A stretch of DNA of 64,000 bases from DASSTJ01 sp035707965 (lineage in GTDB: Bacteria; Actinomycetota; Actinomycetes; Actinomycetales; Angustibacteraceae), in the NCBI GenBank assembly GCA_035707965.1, contig DASSTJ010000065.1:14567-78566 (forward strand), written 5' to 3'. The notes beneath the pieces were generated by a model that saw nothing but the letters and a program-made list of their open reading frames with translations, did not search any database and was not told the origin of the DNA. Numbering within the stretch: the stretch's first letter is position 1; every line of letters starts with the position of its first letter. Both the position numbers and the translations under genes were made by a program. Shown here piece after piece: positions 8,027 to 17,068 of this stretch.

Positions 8027-9514
8027 GTGGCCTCCCTGTCGACGATCGTCAAGGCGTACGACGTCCGTGGCCTCGTCCCGGACGAGCTCGACGAGGACGT
8101 GGCGCGTGCGCTCGGCTGCGCCTTCGCGCACGTCGTCGGGGTGGCCGACGCAGCCGTCTCCAGCAGCGCCGCTACCGCCGGGGCGGCGGTTCCGACGGTC
8201 GAAGCGGTCCCGGGACGCGTCGTCGTCGGCCACGACATGCGGGCGTCCTCGCCGGGTCTGAGCCAGGCCTTCGCGCAGGGGGTGACCGGTCAGGGCGGCG
8301 ACGTCGTGCTCATCGGCCTCTGCTCCACCGACGGCCTCTACTTCGCGTCCGGCTCCCTCGGCGCGCCGGGCGCCATGTTCACCGCCAGCCACAACCCGGC
8401 CGGCTACAACGGCATCAAGCTGTGCCGCGCCGGCGCCCGCCCGATCGGCCAGGACACGGGCCTGGACGACGTGCGCCGCCTGGCCGCCCGGTTCCTGCAG
8501 GAGGGGCCTCCCGCCCTGCCGCAGACCCACCGCCCCGGCACGATCACCGAGCACGACGTCCTGAGCGAGTACGCCGCCTACCTGCGTGGGCAGGTCCCGG
8601 CTGCCGCCTCCCGACGCCTCAAGGTCGTGGTCGACGCAGGCAACGGCATGGCGGGACTGACCGTGCCTGCCGTCCTCGGTGACGCCGCCGGGCTGCCGGC
8701 GCTCGACGTCGACGTCGTGCCGCTCTACTTCGATCTCGACGGCACCTTCCCGAACCACGAGGCGAACCCGCTCGTCCCGGACAACCTTCGTGACCTGCAG
8801 GCAGCCGTCGTCGAGCACGGGGCGGACCTGGGGCTCGCGTTCGACGGCGACGCCGACCGCTGCTTCGTCGTGGACGAACGAGGTGAGCCGGTGAGCCCCA
8901 GCGCGGTCACGGCGCTCGTGGCGGCTCGCGAGATCGCCAGGGACCGGACCGAGGGCCGCCAGCCGGTCGTCATCCACAACGTGATCTCCTCGCGCGCCGT
9001 GCCTGAGGTCGTCGCCGAGCACGGCGGACGGCCGGTGCGGACCCGCGTCGGCCACTCGTTCATCAAGGCGCGGATGGCCGAGGAGCAGGCCGTCTTCGGC
9101 GGCGAGCACTCGGCGCACTACTACTTCCGCGACTTCTGGTTCGCCGACTCGGGCCTGCTGGCCGCGCTGCACGTGCTGGCGGCGCTCGCGGAGCAGGCGG
9201 AGCCGCTGTCCCGGCTGGCAGCCGGCTACGAGCGCTATGTCGGGTCCGGCGAGATCAACTCGACCGTCGCCGACGTGACGGGGCGGCTGCACGCCGTACG
9301 CGACGCCTTCGCCGGCGACGGCGTCGTCCTCGACGAGCTCGACGGCCTGACCCTGACGCACGACGACCCCGACGGTGCGGTGGACTGGTGGCTCAACGTG
9401 CGACCGAGCAACACCGAGCCGCTGCTGCGACTGAACGTCGAAGGGGCCGACCGCGAGACGATGGAGCGTGTGCGTGACCAGGCGCTCGCCGTCATCCGGG
9501 CCAGCGCCTTCTGA
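8027..9514 (+). CDS. manB: Phosphomannomutase/phosphoglucomutase
   Basis: The 495-residue alpha-D-phosphohexomutase interconverts mannose-6-phosphate and mannose-1-phosphate, feeding GDP-mannose and envelope mannosides, and may also use glucose phosphates. Visible motifs: the start STIVKAYDVRGLVPDEL, the phosphoserine loop TASHNPAGYNGIKL (~125), the metal loop DGDADRCF (~275), the sugar-specificity loop GEHSAHYYFRDFW (~360), and the phosphate-binding RPSNTEPLLRLN near the C-terminus. Length is standard for the family. The start GTG follows a TACTGT hexamer by six bases, and the conserved N-terminus begins four residues later. Trm112 and SIS genes follow, as in mycobacteria. Confidence 0.95.
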   Translation: MASLSTIVKAYDVRGLVPDELDEDVARALGCAFAHVVGVADAAVSSSAATAGAAVPTVEAVPGRVVVGHDMRASSPGLSQAFAQGVTGQGGDVVLIGLCSTDGLYFASGSLGAPGAMFTASHNPAGYNGIKLCRAGARPIGQDTGLDDVRRLAARFLQEGPPALPQTHRPGTITEHDVLSEYAAYLRGQVPAAASRRLKVVVDAGNGMAGLTVPAVLGDAAGLPALDVDVVPLYFDLDGTFPNHEANPLVPDNLRDLQAAVVEHGADLGLAFDGDADRCFVVDERGEPVSPSAVTALVAAREIARDRTEGRQPVVIHNVISSRAVPEVVAEHGGRPVRTRVGHSFIKARMAEEQAVFGGEHSAHYYFRDFWFADSGLLAALHVLAALAEQAEPLSRLAAGYERYVGSGEINSTVADVTGRLHAVRDAFAGDGVVLDELDGLTLTHDDPDGAVDWWLNVRPSNTEPLLRLNVEGADRETMERVRDQALAVIRASAF

Positions 9515-9566
9515 GCCCGTCGACCACACCCGGCGGCGCGAGCGCCGCACCTGACGAGGAGACACC

Positions 9567-9794
9567 GTGAGCACCGAGCCCACCGACGGCGCAGCAGGTA
9601 GCGAGACAGGCATCGAGTCATGGGTGCGCGACATCCTGCGGTGCCCCCGGTGCCGCGCCGAGCTGAAGGACGGCACCGGCCCCGGCGGCGGTCCCGAGCT
9701 CGTGTGCACCTCGCCCGAGTGCGGCCTGGCCTACCGGGTCGACGAGGGCATCCCCGTGCTGCTCGTGGACGAGGCACGCGAGACTCGCGGCTGA
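9567..9794 (+). CDS. Trm112-family small protein
   Basis: The 75-residue protein has the Trm112/UPF0434 layout: LRCPRCRAEL, then CTSPECGLAYRVDEGIPVLL. This gives two cysteine pairs and the conserved IPVLL strand. Eukaryotic Trm112 activates methyltransferases; the bacterial role is unsettled, though the gene travels with manB and the SIS gene in actinobacteria. GTG 9567 is preceded by GAGGAG at seven bases. It lies 52 bases after manB and is probably cotranscribed with it. Confidence 0.88.
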   Translation: MSTEPTDGAAGSETGIESWVRDILRCPRCRAELKDGTGPGGGPELVCTSPECGLAYRVDEGIPVLLVDEARETRG

Positions 9795-9864
9795 CCGGCG
9801 CGACCGGGAAGGCCGGTGACCGCTCAGGGGGCGTGCGGACGATGACGCCGGACGATGGACGACC

Positions 9865-9903
9865 GGAGGATGACGCCGGAGGATGACGCCGGAGGATGAC
9901 GCC
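9865..9903 (+). repeat. Three perfect 13-bp tandem repeats resembling a ribosome-binding site plus start
   Basis: GGAGGATGACGCC occurs three times end to end (9865-9877, 9878-9890, 9891-9903). Decayed copies of GATGACGCCGG and GACGACCG extend through 9840-9990. Each unit is a Shine-Dalgarno followed at once by ATGACG, and the unit also resembles the real start of the SIS gene (ATGACGCCGG at 9978). Since 13 is not a multiple of three, the three ATGs fall in three frames. Confidence 0.85.
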
Positions 9904-9974
9904 GGACGATGATGGACGACCGGCGACGATGACCGAGGGCGACGACCGGGAACGATGACCGAGGACGACGACCG

Positions 9975-11156
9975 ATGATGACGCCGGTGGACGAGGCCCT
10001 GCTCGACGACCCGGACGCGCTGGCCGCTGCCGACCGCAGCGGCGTCCTGCTGTCGCTCGCGACGGCTGGTGCGCAGGTGCGCGAGGCCGTCGTGCGCGGG
10101 CAGGAGGCCGGCGTCTACGACCTGGCGCAGGACGACCGACCGCGGTCGGTGCTCGTCGCGTCGCTCGGCGGCTCCGGCGTCATCGGTGACGTCCTCTCGG
10201 TGCTGGCTGGTGCGGGCTCCGCCACCCCCGTGGCGGTGCGGCGGGGGCTGCCACTGCCGGGCTGGGTCGGCCCGCTGGACCTCGTCGTCGCCGTCTCCCT
10301 GTCCGGTCGGGCCCGAGGGCCGCTGGCGCTCGCGGCCGAGGCCGGCCGCCGGGGCTGTCGCCTGCTCACGGTCGGTGCCGGGGAGTCACCGCTCGCGGAC
10401 GTCTGCGCCCAGGCCCGCGGCATCCACGTGCCGATCGTCGTCCGCCGTCACCGCGACGCGCCGGACGCCGGGCCGGTGTCGTCGCGCGCCGCCCTGTGGT
10501 CGCTGCTCGTGCCGGTGCTGCAGGCCGGCCACGCGCTCCGGGCGGTGGACGTGCCCGACTCCGTGCTGGCGGACACCGCCGACGCGCTCGACCGGGAGGC
10601 GGACGCCGCGCGACCGTCGTCCGAGAGCTTCGTCAACCCGGCGAAGTCGCTCGCCCTGCAGCTCGCGGGCCACGTGCCCGTCGTGCTCGCCGACGACCCG
10701 CTCACGGACGTCGTGGCCCGACGTGCCGTCGCCATGCTGGCTCGCACCGCGCGCACCCCCGCCATGCAGGGGTCCCTGCCGGACGACGCCAGCGAGGTCG
10801 TCGCGACGTTCGACGGGCCGTTCACGGCGAGGGAGCGCGACGTGTTCGCCGATCCGTTCGTCGACCCTCCGACCGGGCCGACCCAGCGTCTGCTGCTGCT
10901 GCGCGAGCCACCGCCCGAACCGGGGCGAGACGACCAGGCGGCGTTCGAGCGCGCAGCCCTCGCCGACCGGGTGCGCGAGCTCGCGCGCGACGTCGGCGTG
11001 CCCGTCAGCGAGGTCGCCGCCGAGCGGGGCCACGACCTGGTGCGCCTCGCCGGCCTGGTCGCCCGCACGGACTTCACGTCGGTGTACCTGGCGCTCGGCA
11101 TGGGCCTCGACCCAGTGACGTCGCCGCACGTCGCCGACCTTCGCGACGCCCGCTGA
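9975..11156 (+). CDS. SIS-domain sugar isomerase (phosphoglucose/phosphomannose isomerase-like)
   Basis: The 393-residue protein has two SIS-like halves. The first has SVLVASLGGSGVIGDVLSVL (~59-78) and VVAVSLSGRARGPLALA (~104-120), the sugar-phosphate loop with S/G-rich turns. The C-terminal half resembles the bifunctional PGI/PMI C-terminal domain. It is the counterpart of mycobacterial Rv3256c, next to manB and Trm112. It could interconvert fructose-6-phosphate with mannose-6- or glucose-6-phosphate, but the catalytic residues cannot be settled by eye. Two adjacent ATGs (9975, 9978) are possible starts. The upstream 13-bp repeats mimic this start and may affect its translation. Confidence 0.8.
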   Translation: MMTPVDEALLDDPDALAAADRSGVLLSLATAGAQVREAVVRGQEAGVYDLAQDDRPRSVLVASLGGSGVIGDVLSVLAGAGSATPVAVRRGLPLPGWVGPLDLVVAVSLSGRARGPLALAAEAGRRGCRLLTVGAGESPLADVCAQARGIHVPIVVRRHRDAPDAGPVSSRAALWSLLVPVLQAGHALRAVDVPDSVLADTADALDREADAARPSSESFVNPAKSLALQLAGHVPVVLADDPLTDVVARRAVAMLARTARTPAMQGSLPDDASEVVATFDGPFTARERDVFADPFVDPPTGPTQRLLLLREPPPEPGRDDQAAFERAALADRVRELARDVGVPVSEVAAERGHDLVRLAGLVARTDFTSVYLALGMGLDPVTSPHVADLRDAR

Positions 11157-11186
11157 CCGGTGCGCCGGCCGCAAAGCGGCAGGCGG

Positions 11187-11249
11187 TGTGCCGATGGGTG
11201 CGCGGGATCCGTGGGGATCGCCGCGGTTCGCGCGCACTCATGGGCACAC
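11187..11249 (+). repeat. Diverged copy of the 80-bp repeat, 3' side of the AbiEi-like gene
   Basis: The stretch beginning TGTGCCGATGGGTGCGCGGG and ending near CACTCATGGGCAC matches the two tandem copies at 12350-12510 in order, with several mismatches and small gaps. It sits just past the stop codon of the AbiEi-like gene, so that gene has related repeats on both sides. Confidence 0.5.
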
Positions 11250-12227
11250 TCACACACGACGCTTGGCGTGGTCGACCGGCTCGCGTGGTGTCATCTCTAC
11301 CTCAGGCCGAGGGCGACCGCCGTGGGCCAGCTGCAGGTACGTCCTCTCGATGGTCGCAACGACCCGGTCGAGGTCGGTCGCAATGGATCGCGGCGTGAAC
11401 GCCAGCACCGTGACGCCGTGCTCGGTGAGCTCAGCGTCGCGCTCCACCGTGCGTTCCCAGTCCACGCCGCGCTGGTGGTACTGACGCGAGTGCACCATGA
11501 CGGCCAGCGCCACGTCGTCGAACCAGAGGTCCGGCGACAGCAGTCGGATGCCACCACTGGACAGCACCGGATTGGGGACGACGCGCGGCAGACGAGGGCT
11601 CGACTCGCAGGCGCGGCGTAGGTGCGCCTCCGGGACCGACCACGCGCCGTCGGTCGCGTCGACCAGCGCGCGACGGGCGAACGCGCTCCATCGTCGGGGG
11701 CCGGCCGCGAGCTCTTCGCCCAGCTCGTCCAACGAGCAGAGGCCACGTTGCACCGCCTCGATGACCACGGACCTCGCCTCGTCCAGGCCGCGAGCTGCCC
11801 GGGCGGCGTCCATCACCGCCCGGGGCAGACTCGCCACGGTGACCAGGCCCCGACGGGCGGCACGCGGGTCCGGACGCCGAGTCCTCTGGACGTCGACCCA
11901 CCCGACCCGGCGCGACCGCAGGTTCATCGGGACCAGCACCTGCACCAGACGGTTGCCCGGAACCCCGGTCAGACCGTGCACGAGACAGGCGTGCACGCCA
12001 GTGACCACGCCGTGGGGACCGCTCTCGAGCTGTGCTGCGACGAGACGCTGCTGCGCGGTGAGCCGCTCACGGCTGGACGACACGACGCTGCCGAGAACCG
12101 CTGCCCACTGCCGGCCGAGCCGCCAGCGCAGCGCCTGCTGAGTCACGCCGAGCTCGTACAGCTGGGCGCGTGTGGCCAGCCCGCTCTGCTGGTGGAGAAG
12201 TCGGTGCACGGCCGGGTCGACGTCCAT
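11250..12227 (-). CDS. AbiEi antitoxin-like N-terminus with DUF559-type C-terminus
   Basis: The product is about 325 residues. Its N-terminal winged helix (RLLHQQSGLATRAQLYELGV) followed by an arginine-rich helix matches the domain at the head of AbiEi-type antitoxins. The C-terminal ~90 residues (LLSPDLWFDDVALAVMVHS, RDAELTEHGVTVLAFTPRSI) resemble the restriction-endonuclease-like DUF559 fold. Such genes are multicopy and usually orphan in actinobacteria, with unproved function. No AbiEii toxin gene is adjacent. The ATG at 12227 was preferred because the domain begins there; an upstream in-frame codon at 12278 is possible. Repeats flank it, and it interrupts an otherwise conserved gene order, suggesting later insertion. 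Confidence 0.7.
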   Translation of the reverse strand: MDVDPAVHRLLHQQSGLATRAQLYELGVTQQALRWRLGRQWAAVLGSVVSSSRERLTAQQRLVAAQLESGPHGVVTGVHACLVHGLTGVPGNRLVQVLVPMNLRSRRVGWVDVQRTRRPDPRAARRGLVTVASLPRAVMDAARAARGLDEARSVVIEAVQRGLCSLDELGEELAAGPRRWSAFARRALVDATDGAWSVPEAHLRRACESSPRLPRVVPNPVLSSGGIRLLSPDLWFDDVALAVMVHSRQYHQRGVDWERTVERDAELTEHGVTVLAFTPRSIATDLDRVVATIERTYLQLAHGGRPRPEVEMTPREPVDHAKRRV

Positions 12228-12349
12228 GAGGGTGACGATCGCGCAGCGGGACGGCGGGATACCACGTACCCGCCGCACCTGTGGACGGCGGGAGCAACGT
12301 CAACGCGTTGTGGATGACGAGCACTGGTCCAGCGGCCGTCCGGCCGGGG

Positions 12350-12510
12350 GCGACGCGGTGCGGTCGGGGTGTGCGGATGGGTGCGCGGGGACGGGGCTGA
12401 TCGCGACGTCCTGGGTGCACTCGTGCGCACGCGACGCGGTGCGACCCGGGTGTGCGGATGGGTGGGCGGGACGGGGCCGATCGCGACGTCCTGGGTGCAA
12501 CCGAGCGCAC
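12350..12510 (+). repeat. Two tandem copies of an ~80-bp repeat
   Basis: Copy one (12350-12430) and copy two (12431-12510) both begin GCGACGCGGTGCG, share TGTGCGGATGGGTG and ATCGCGACGTCCTGGGTGCA, and end in GCGCAC. They differ at about a dozen positions. This fills most of the 337-base gap between the AbiEi-like gene and the cation transporter; I saw no gene in that gap. A third diverged copy lies at 11187-11249. Confidence 0.8.
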
Positions 12511-12551
12511 TCGCCGGCAGCGCGCGGCGCGCGATGACGATCACGTCCCTC

Positions 12552-12557
12552 TAGGCT
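12552..12557 (+). promoter_or_regulatory. -10 element of a leaderless promoter (cation transporter)
   Basis: TAGGCT stands seven bases before ATG 12565, just after the tandem repeats. No Shine-Dalgarno is present. Confidence 0.55.
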
Positions 12558-12564
12558 GGCGCGC

Positions 12565-13482
12565 ATGTCCACGGGCGGCGGCAGCAAGGCGATCGTTGCG
12601 GCGCTCGCCGCGAACCTCGGCATCGCCGTCACCAAGTTCGTCGCGTTCGTGCTCACGTCGTCGAGCTCGATGCTGGCCGAGTCCATCCACTCGGTCGCCG
12701 ACTCTGGCAACCAGCTGCTCCTGCTCGTCGGCGGCCGGAGAGCGCGACGTGCCGCGACGCCGGAGCACCCGTTCGGCTACGGGCGCGAGCGCTACGTGTA
12801 CGCGTTCCTGGTGGCGATCGTGCTGTTCAGCGTCGGTGGCCTGTTCGCGCTGTACGAGGCGTACCACAAGTGGCACGACCCGCACCCGATCGAAGGTCGC
12901 TGGTGGTGGGTGCCGCTCGTCGTGCTGGTCGCCGCGATCGGGATGGAGGGGTTCTCCTTCCGCACTGCGGTCCGGGAGTCCAACCACGTGCGCGCAGGCC
13001 GGTCGTGGCCGCAGTTCATCCGTACCGCCAAGGCGCCGGAGCTCCCGGTCGTCCTGCTCGAGGACCTCGCCGCGCTGACGGGCCTCGTGTTCGCGCTGGT
13101 CGGCGTGAGCATGACGCTGGTGACGCACGACGGCCGCTGGGACGCCGTCGGCAGCGCGGCCATCGGGCTGCTGCTCGTCGTTGTCGCCGTGGTGCTGGGG
13201 CTCGAGATGAAGTCGCTCCTGCTCGGCGAGGGCGCGAGCCCGGCGCAGGTGCGCAAGATCTGCGCGGCGCTCGTGGGCGAGGGCGTCGAGTCCGTCATCC
13301 ACCAGCGCACGCTGCACCTCGGGCCGGAGGAGCTGCTGGTCGCCGCCAAGGTGGCGGTGCCGGCCGCCGTCACGGCGACGGAGGTGGCCGAGGCCATCGA
13401 CGCCGCCGAGCGACGCGTGCGCGAGGCGGTGCCGATCGCCCGCATCATCTACCTGGAGCCCGACATCAAGCGCGGGCAGTAG
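12565..13482 (+). CDS. Cation diffusion facilitator (CDF) family transporter
   Basis: This 305-residue inner-membrane protein has about six transmembrane helices. The first metal half-site is AESIHSVADSGNQ in helix 2 (H and D, ~residues 36-44). The second metal-ligand pair, ELPVVLLEDLAALTGL, falls in helix 5 (~150-165). A cytoplasmic beta-alpha domain closes the protein. The GRERYVYAF motif is typical of the SLC30A9-like branch. CDF proteins export Zn2+ or Mn2+ by proton antiport; the metal cannot be told from sequence. The TAG stop is part of TAGGAT (13480-13485), a likely -10 element for ahcY. Confidence 0.92.
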   Translation: MSTGGGSKAIVAALAANLGIAVTKFVAFVLTSSSSMLAESIHSVADSGNQLLLLVGGRRARRAATPEHPFGYGRERYVYAFLVAIVLFSVGGLFALYEAYHKWHDPHPIEGRWWWVPLVVLVAAIGMEGFSFRTAVRESNHVRAGRSWPQFIRTAKAPELPVVLLEDLAALTGLVFALVGVSMTLVTHDGRWDAVGSAAIGLLLVVVAVVLGLEMKSLLLGEGASPAQVRKICAALVGEGVESVIHQRTLHLGPEELLVAAKVAVPAAVTATEVAEAIDAAERRVREAVPIARIIYLEPDIKRGQ

Positions 13483-13485
13483 GAT
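13480..13485 (+). promoter_or_regulatory. Candidate -10 for ahcY overlapping the transporter stop codon
   Basis: TAGGAT contains the stop codon of the upstream gene. Transcription from ~13492 would give a leader of about 103 bases holding a small hairpin (GGCCC-AGAG-GGGCC, 13515-13528) before ahcY. The leader does not fit the SAH riboswitch consensus. Confidence 0.4.
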
Positions 13486-13594
13486 GGACGTCGTCCGGCG
13501 TCGGTGATGCCGCTGGCCCAGAGGGGCCGCGCCGGGGCACCGCGTCGTCTGACTCAGACGTCCCACTCAGACACTCCGTCGAAGGGTCCTCGTC

Positions 13595-15064
<1,470 letters not shown>

Positions 15065-15074
15065 GTCCGAGCCG

Positions 15075-15104
15075 AGGGGCCCGTCGCCGTTGCGGCGGGC
15101 CTCT
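15075..15104. terminator. Bidirectional hairpin between ahcY and the SpoIIM gene
   Basis: AGGGGCCCGTCGC pairs with GCGGCGGGCCTCT across a 4-base loop, using two wobble pairs. It lies between the two convergent stop codons, 10 bases after ahcY and 14 before the SpoIIM stop, so it can serve both strands. CTCTCGTCGT gives a weak T-containing tail. Confidence 0.75.
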
Positions 15105-15118
15105 CGTCGTGCCAGTAG

Positions 15119-16114
15119 TCAGCCGGTCACCAGGGCCAGGTCGCCACGGGCGGCGTCGTCGACGTCGCCGGTCTCGCCGGAGAGCACCGCGCGGCGTCCG
15201 AGCACGACGACGTAGGCGAGGAAGAGCGCTTCGGCGATGACGCCGATCGCGATGCGAGCCCAGGTCGGCAAGCCGGACGGGGTGACGAAAGCCTCGATCA
15301 CCCCGGACACGGCCAGGACGACGACCAGCCCGATCACGACGGCGGCGGCCGCGCGGCCCTCCTCGGCGAGGGCTCGTAGCCGCGGTCGCGGGCCGGGGTC
15401 GACCCACGCCCAGAAGAGCCGCAGCCCGGTGCCCGCGGCGACGAAGACGGCCGTGAGCTCGAGGATGCCGTGGGGAAGGATCAGGCCGAAGAACAGGTCG
15501 AGCCGGTCGTTTGCCGCCATCAGGCCGCCGACGAGGCCGACGTTGAGCGCGTTCTGCAGCAGCACCCACAGCACCGGCAGCCCCAGGACGCCGAACGCGA
15601 TGCACTGCGCCGCCACCCAGGCGTTGTTCGTCCAGACCTTCGCCGCGAACCCGCTGGCCGCGTGCTCGGAGTAGTAGCTGGCGAAGTCGTGCTCGACCAG
15701 CTGCTTGACCTCGTTCGGCGCGGCGACGCTCGCCTGCACCTGCGGGTCACCGGCCACCCAGGCGCCGACCAGCACGGCGACAGCGATCGACACCACGGCC
15801 GTCGCCACCCACCAGCGGCGCGTCCGGTACAGGGCGGCGGGGAACGAGACGAGGAAGAAGCGGGAGACGTCGCGCCAGGCGGGGTCGTGGCTACCGGTGG
15901 CCGCCGCGCGGGCTCTCGCGACGAGCCCGGACAGCCGGCTGACCAGCGCCGGGTCCGGAGCGGCGGAGCGGACCACCGACAGGTGGGTCGCGGCTCGCTG
16001 GTAGAGCGTGACCAGCTCGTCCGCCTCCGCGCCGTCGAGGCGTCGACGGCGACTCAGCTGCTCCAGCCGCGCCCACTCGTCGGCGTGCGCGACCGCGAAG
16101 GCGTCGAGATCCAC
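15119..16114 (-). CDS. Stage II sporulation protein M-like membrane protein (DUF95)
   Basis: The 331-residue protein has a soluble helical N-terminus (~1-95) followed by five or six membrane segments. The SpoIIM/DUF95 signature ILPHGILELTAVFVAAGTGL stands near residues 210-230. In this family only some members act in sporulation; in non-sporulating actinobacteria it pairs with RDD, MoxR and DUF58 genes, as here. The GTG start has TAGGCT six bases upstream, giving a leaderless transcript divergent from the RDD gene. Confidence 0.85.
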   Translation of the reverse strand: MDLDAFAVAHADEWARLEQLSRRRRLDGAEADELVTLYQRAATHLSVVRSAAPDPALVSRLSGLVARARAAATGSHDPAWRDVSRFFLVSFPAALYRTRRWWVATAVVSIAVAVLVGAWVAGDPQVQASVAAPNEVKQLVEHDFASYYSEHAASGFAAKVWTNNAWVAAQCIAFGVLGLPVLWVLLQNALNVGLVGGLMAANDRLDLFFGLILPHGILELTAVFVAAGTGLRLFWAWVDPGPRPRLRALAEEGRAAAAVVIGLVVVLAVSGVIEAFVTPSGLPTWARIAIGVIAEALFLAYVVVLGRRAVLSGETGDVDDAARGDLALVTG

Positions 16115-16120
16115 GCGACG

Positions 16121-16126
16121 AGCCTA
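16121..16126 (-). promoter_or_regulatory. -10 element of a leaderless promoter (SpoIIM-like gene)
   Basis: Read on the minus strand this is TAGGCT, six bases before GTG at 16114. The divergent RDD gene has TAGCCT at the same distance, so the two genes share an intergenic region of 116 bases with back-to-back leaderless promoters. Confidence 0.6.
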
Positions 16127-16218
16127 CGGGCACCCGCCGCTCTCCCGGGCGGCGTCCACAGCGGGCGGTGGCCGCGGCTCGCCGTGGAGCGACGGCGCCA
16201 TGGCACCCGCCGGCCCCC

Positions 16219-16224
16219 TAGCCT
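16219..16224 (+). promoter_or_regulatory. -10 element of a leaderless promoter (RDD gene)
   Basis: TAGCCT is six bases before GTG 16231, with no Shine-Dalgarno. Confidence 0.6.
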
Positions 16225-16230
16225 GGACCG

Positions 16231-17052
16231 GTGACCAGCCAGGTGGTGACGGGGGAGGCCGTGCAGCTCGAGCTGCGACCGGCTACCTTCGCGTCGCGCG
16301 CGGTCTCAGGCACGATCGACGTCGTCCTGCAGATCGGCCTGCTCGTCGTGCTCGGGATCGTCGCGGCGCGGCTCAGCGTCGACATCGACGCAGCAGCGGC
16401 GTCCGCGCTGGTCCTGGTCATGGTCGTGCTCGTGCTGGTCGGCGTGCCCGTGGTCACCGAGACGCTGTCGCGGGGGCGGACGGTCGGCAAGCTCGTCATG
16501 GGCCTGCGCACCGTCCGCGACGACGGCGGCCCCATCCGGTTCCGGCACGCGTTCGTGCGCGGTCTGCTCGAGTTCGTCGAGGTGTTCCTGCTCTTCGGGG
16601 TACCGGCTCTCTTCAGCTCACTGATCTCCTCGAGCGGCAAGCGGCTCGGGGACGTCGTGGCCGGCACCTACGTCATCCGCGAGCGCGGGGCAGCGCGACC
16701 GGCGCCGCCTCCCTTGATGCCGTTCCAGCTCGCCGGGTGGGCGCAGCACGCGGACATCGCGCGGCTGCCCGACGGCATGGCGCTCGCCGTCCGTCAGTTC
16801 CTGGGCCGCGCGCCCTCGCTGCACCTGGCCTCGCGGGCGTCGCTGGGGGCCGAGCTGGCCCACGCGGTCAGCCCCTACGTCGCGCCTCCCCCACCTGCGG
16901 GGACGCACCCGGAGGAGTTCCTCGCCGCGGTGCTGGCGGAGCGGCGTCGCCGGGACGTCGAGCGACTGGCGCGCGAACGTGCCGCGAGGGAGCGCTGGGC
17001 CGGCGTCGACTCGGTGGCCGCGGCCCTGGACCGGGTGCGCGACCGGCGTTGA
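16231..17052 (+). CDS. RDD-family membrane protein
   Basis: The 273-residue protein begins with an RDD domain. The signature is spread over FASRAVSGTIDVVLQIGLL (Arg and Asp in helix 1), a second helix with SRGRTVGKLVMGLRTVRDDGG, and GKRLGDVVAGTYVIRERG. Three to four membrane helices occupy residues ~20-140; the C-terminal half is soluble, proline-rich then strongly charged and helical (ERRRRDVERLARERAARERW). Some RDD proteins have been linked to Na+/H+ exchange, but no substrate can be inferred here. It is divergent from the SpoIIM-like gene and convergent with the DUF58 gene. Confidence 0.88.
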   Translation: MTSQVVTGEAVQLELRPATFASRAVSGTIDVVLQIGLLVVLGIVAARLSVDIDAAAASALVLVMVVLVLVGVPVVTETLSRGRTVGKLVMGLRTVRDDGGPIRFRHAFVRGLLEFVEVFLLFGVPALFSSLISSSGKRLGDVVAGTYVIRERGAARPAPPPLMPFQLAGWAQHADIARLPDGMALAVRQFLGRAPSLHLASRASLGAELAHAVSPYVAPPPPAGTHPEEFLAAVLAERRRRDVERLARERAARERWAGVDSVAAALDRVRDRR

Positions 17053-17068
17053 GGGCCGCCGGTGGCGG

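Noticed and set aside
9840..9990. CRISPR array
   Set aside because: The repeats are 13 bp, directly abutting with no spacers, and no cas gene is present.
11250..12227. A complete AbiE toxin-antitoxin pair
   Set aside because: The AbiEi-like domain is present but no AbiEii nucleotidyltransferase gene is adjacent, and the C-terminus is DUF559-like.
13483..13594. SAH riboswitch upstream of ahcY
   Set aside because: The leader has one small hairpin but not the conserved GGAGCGCUGC-type core or pseudoknot arms.
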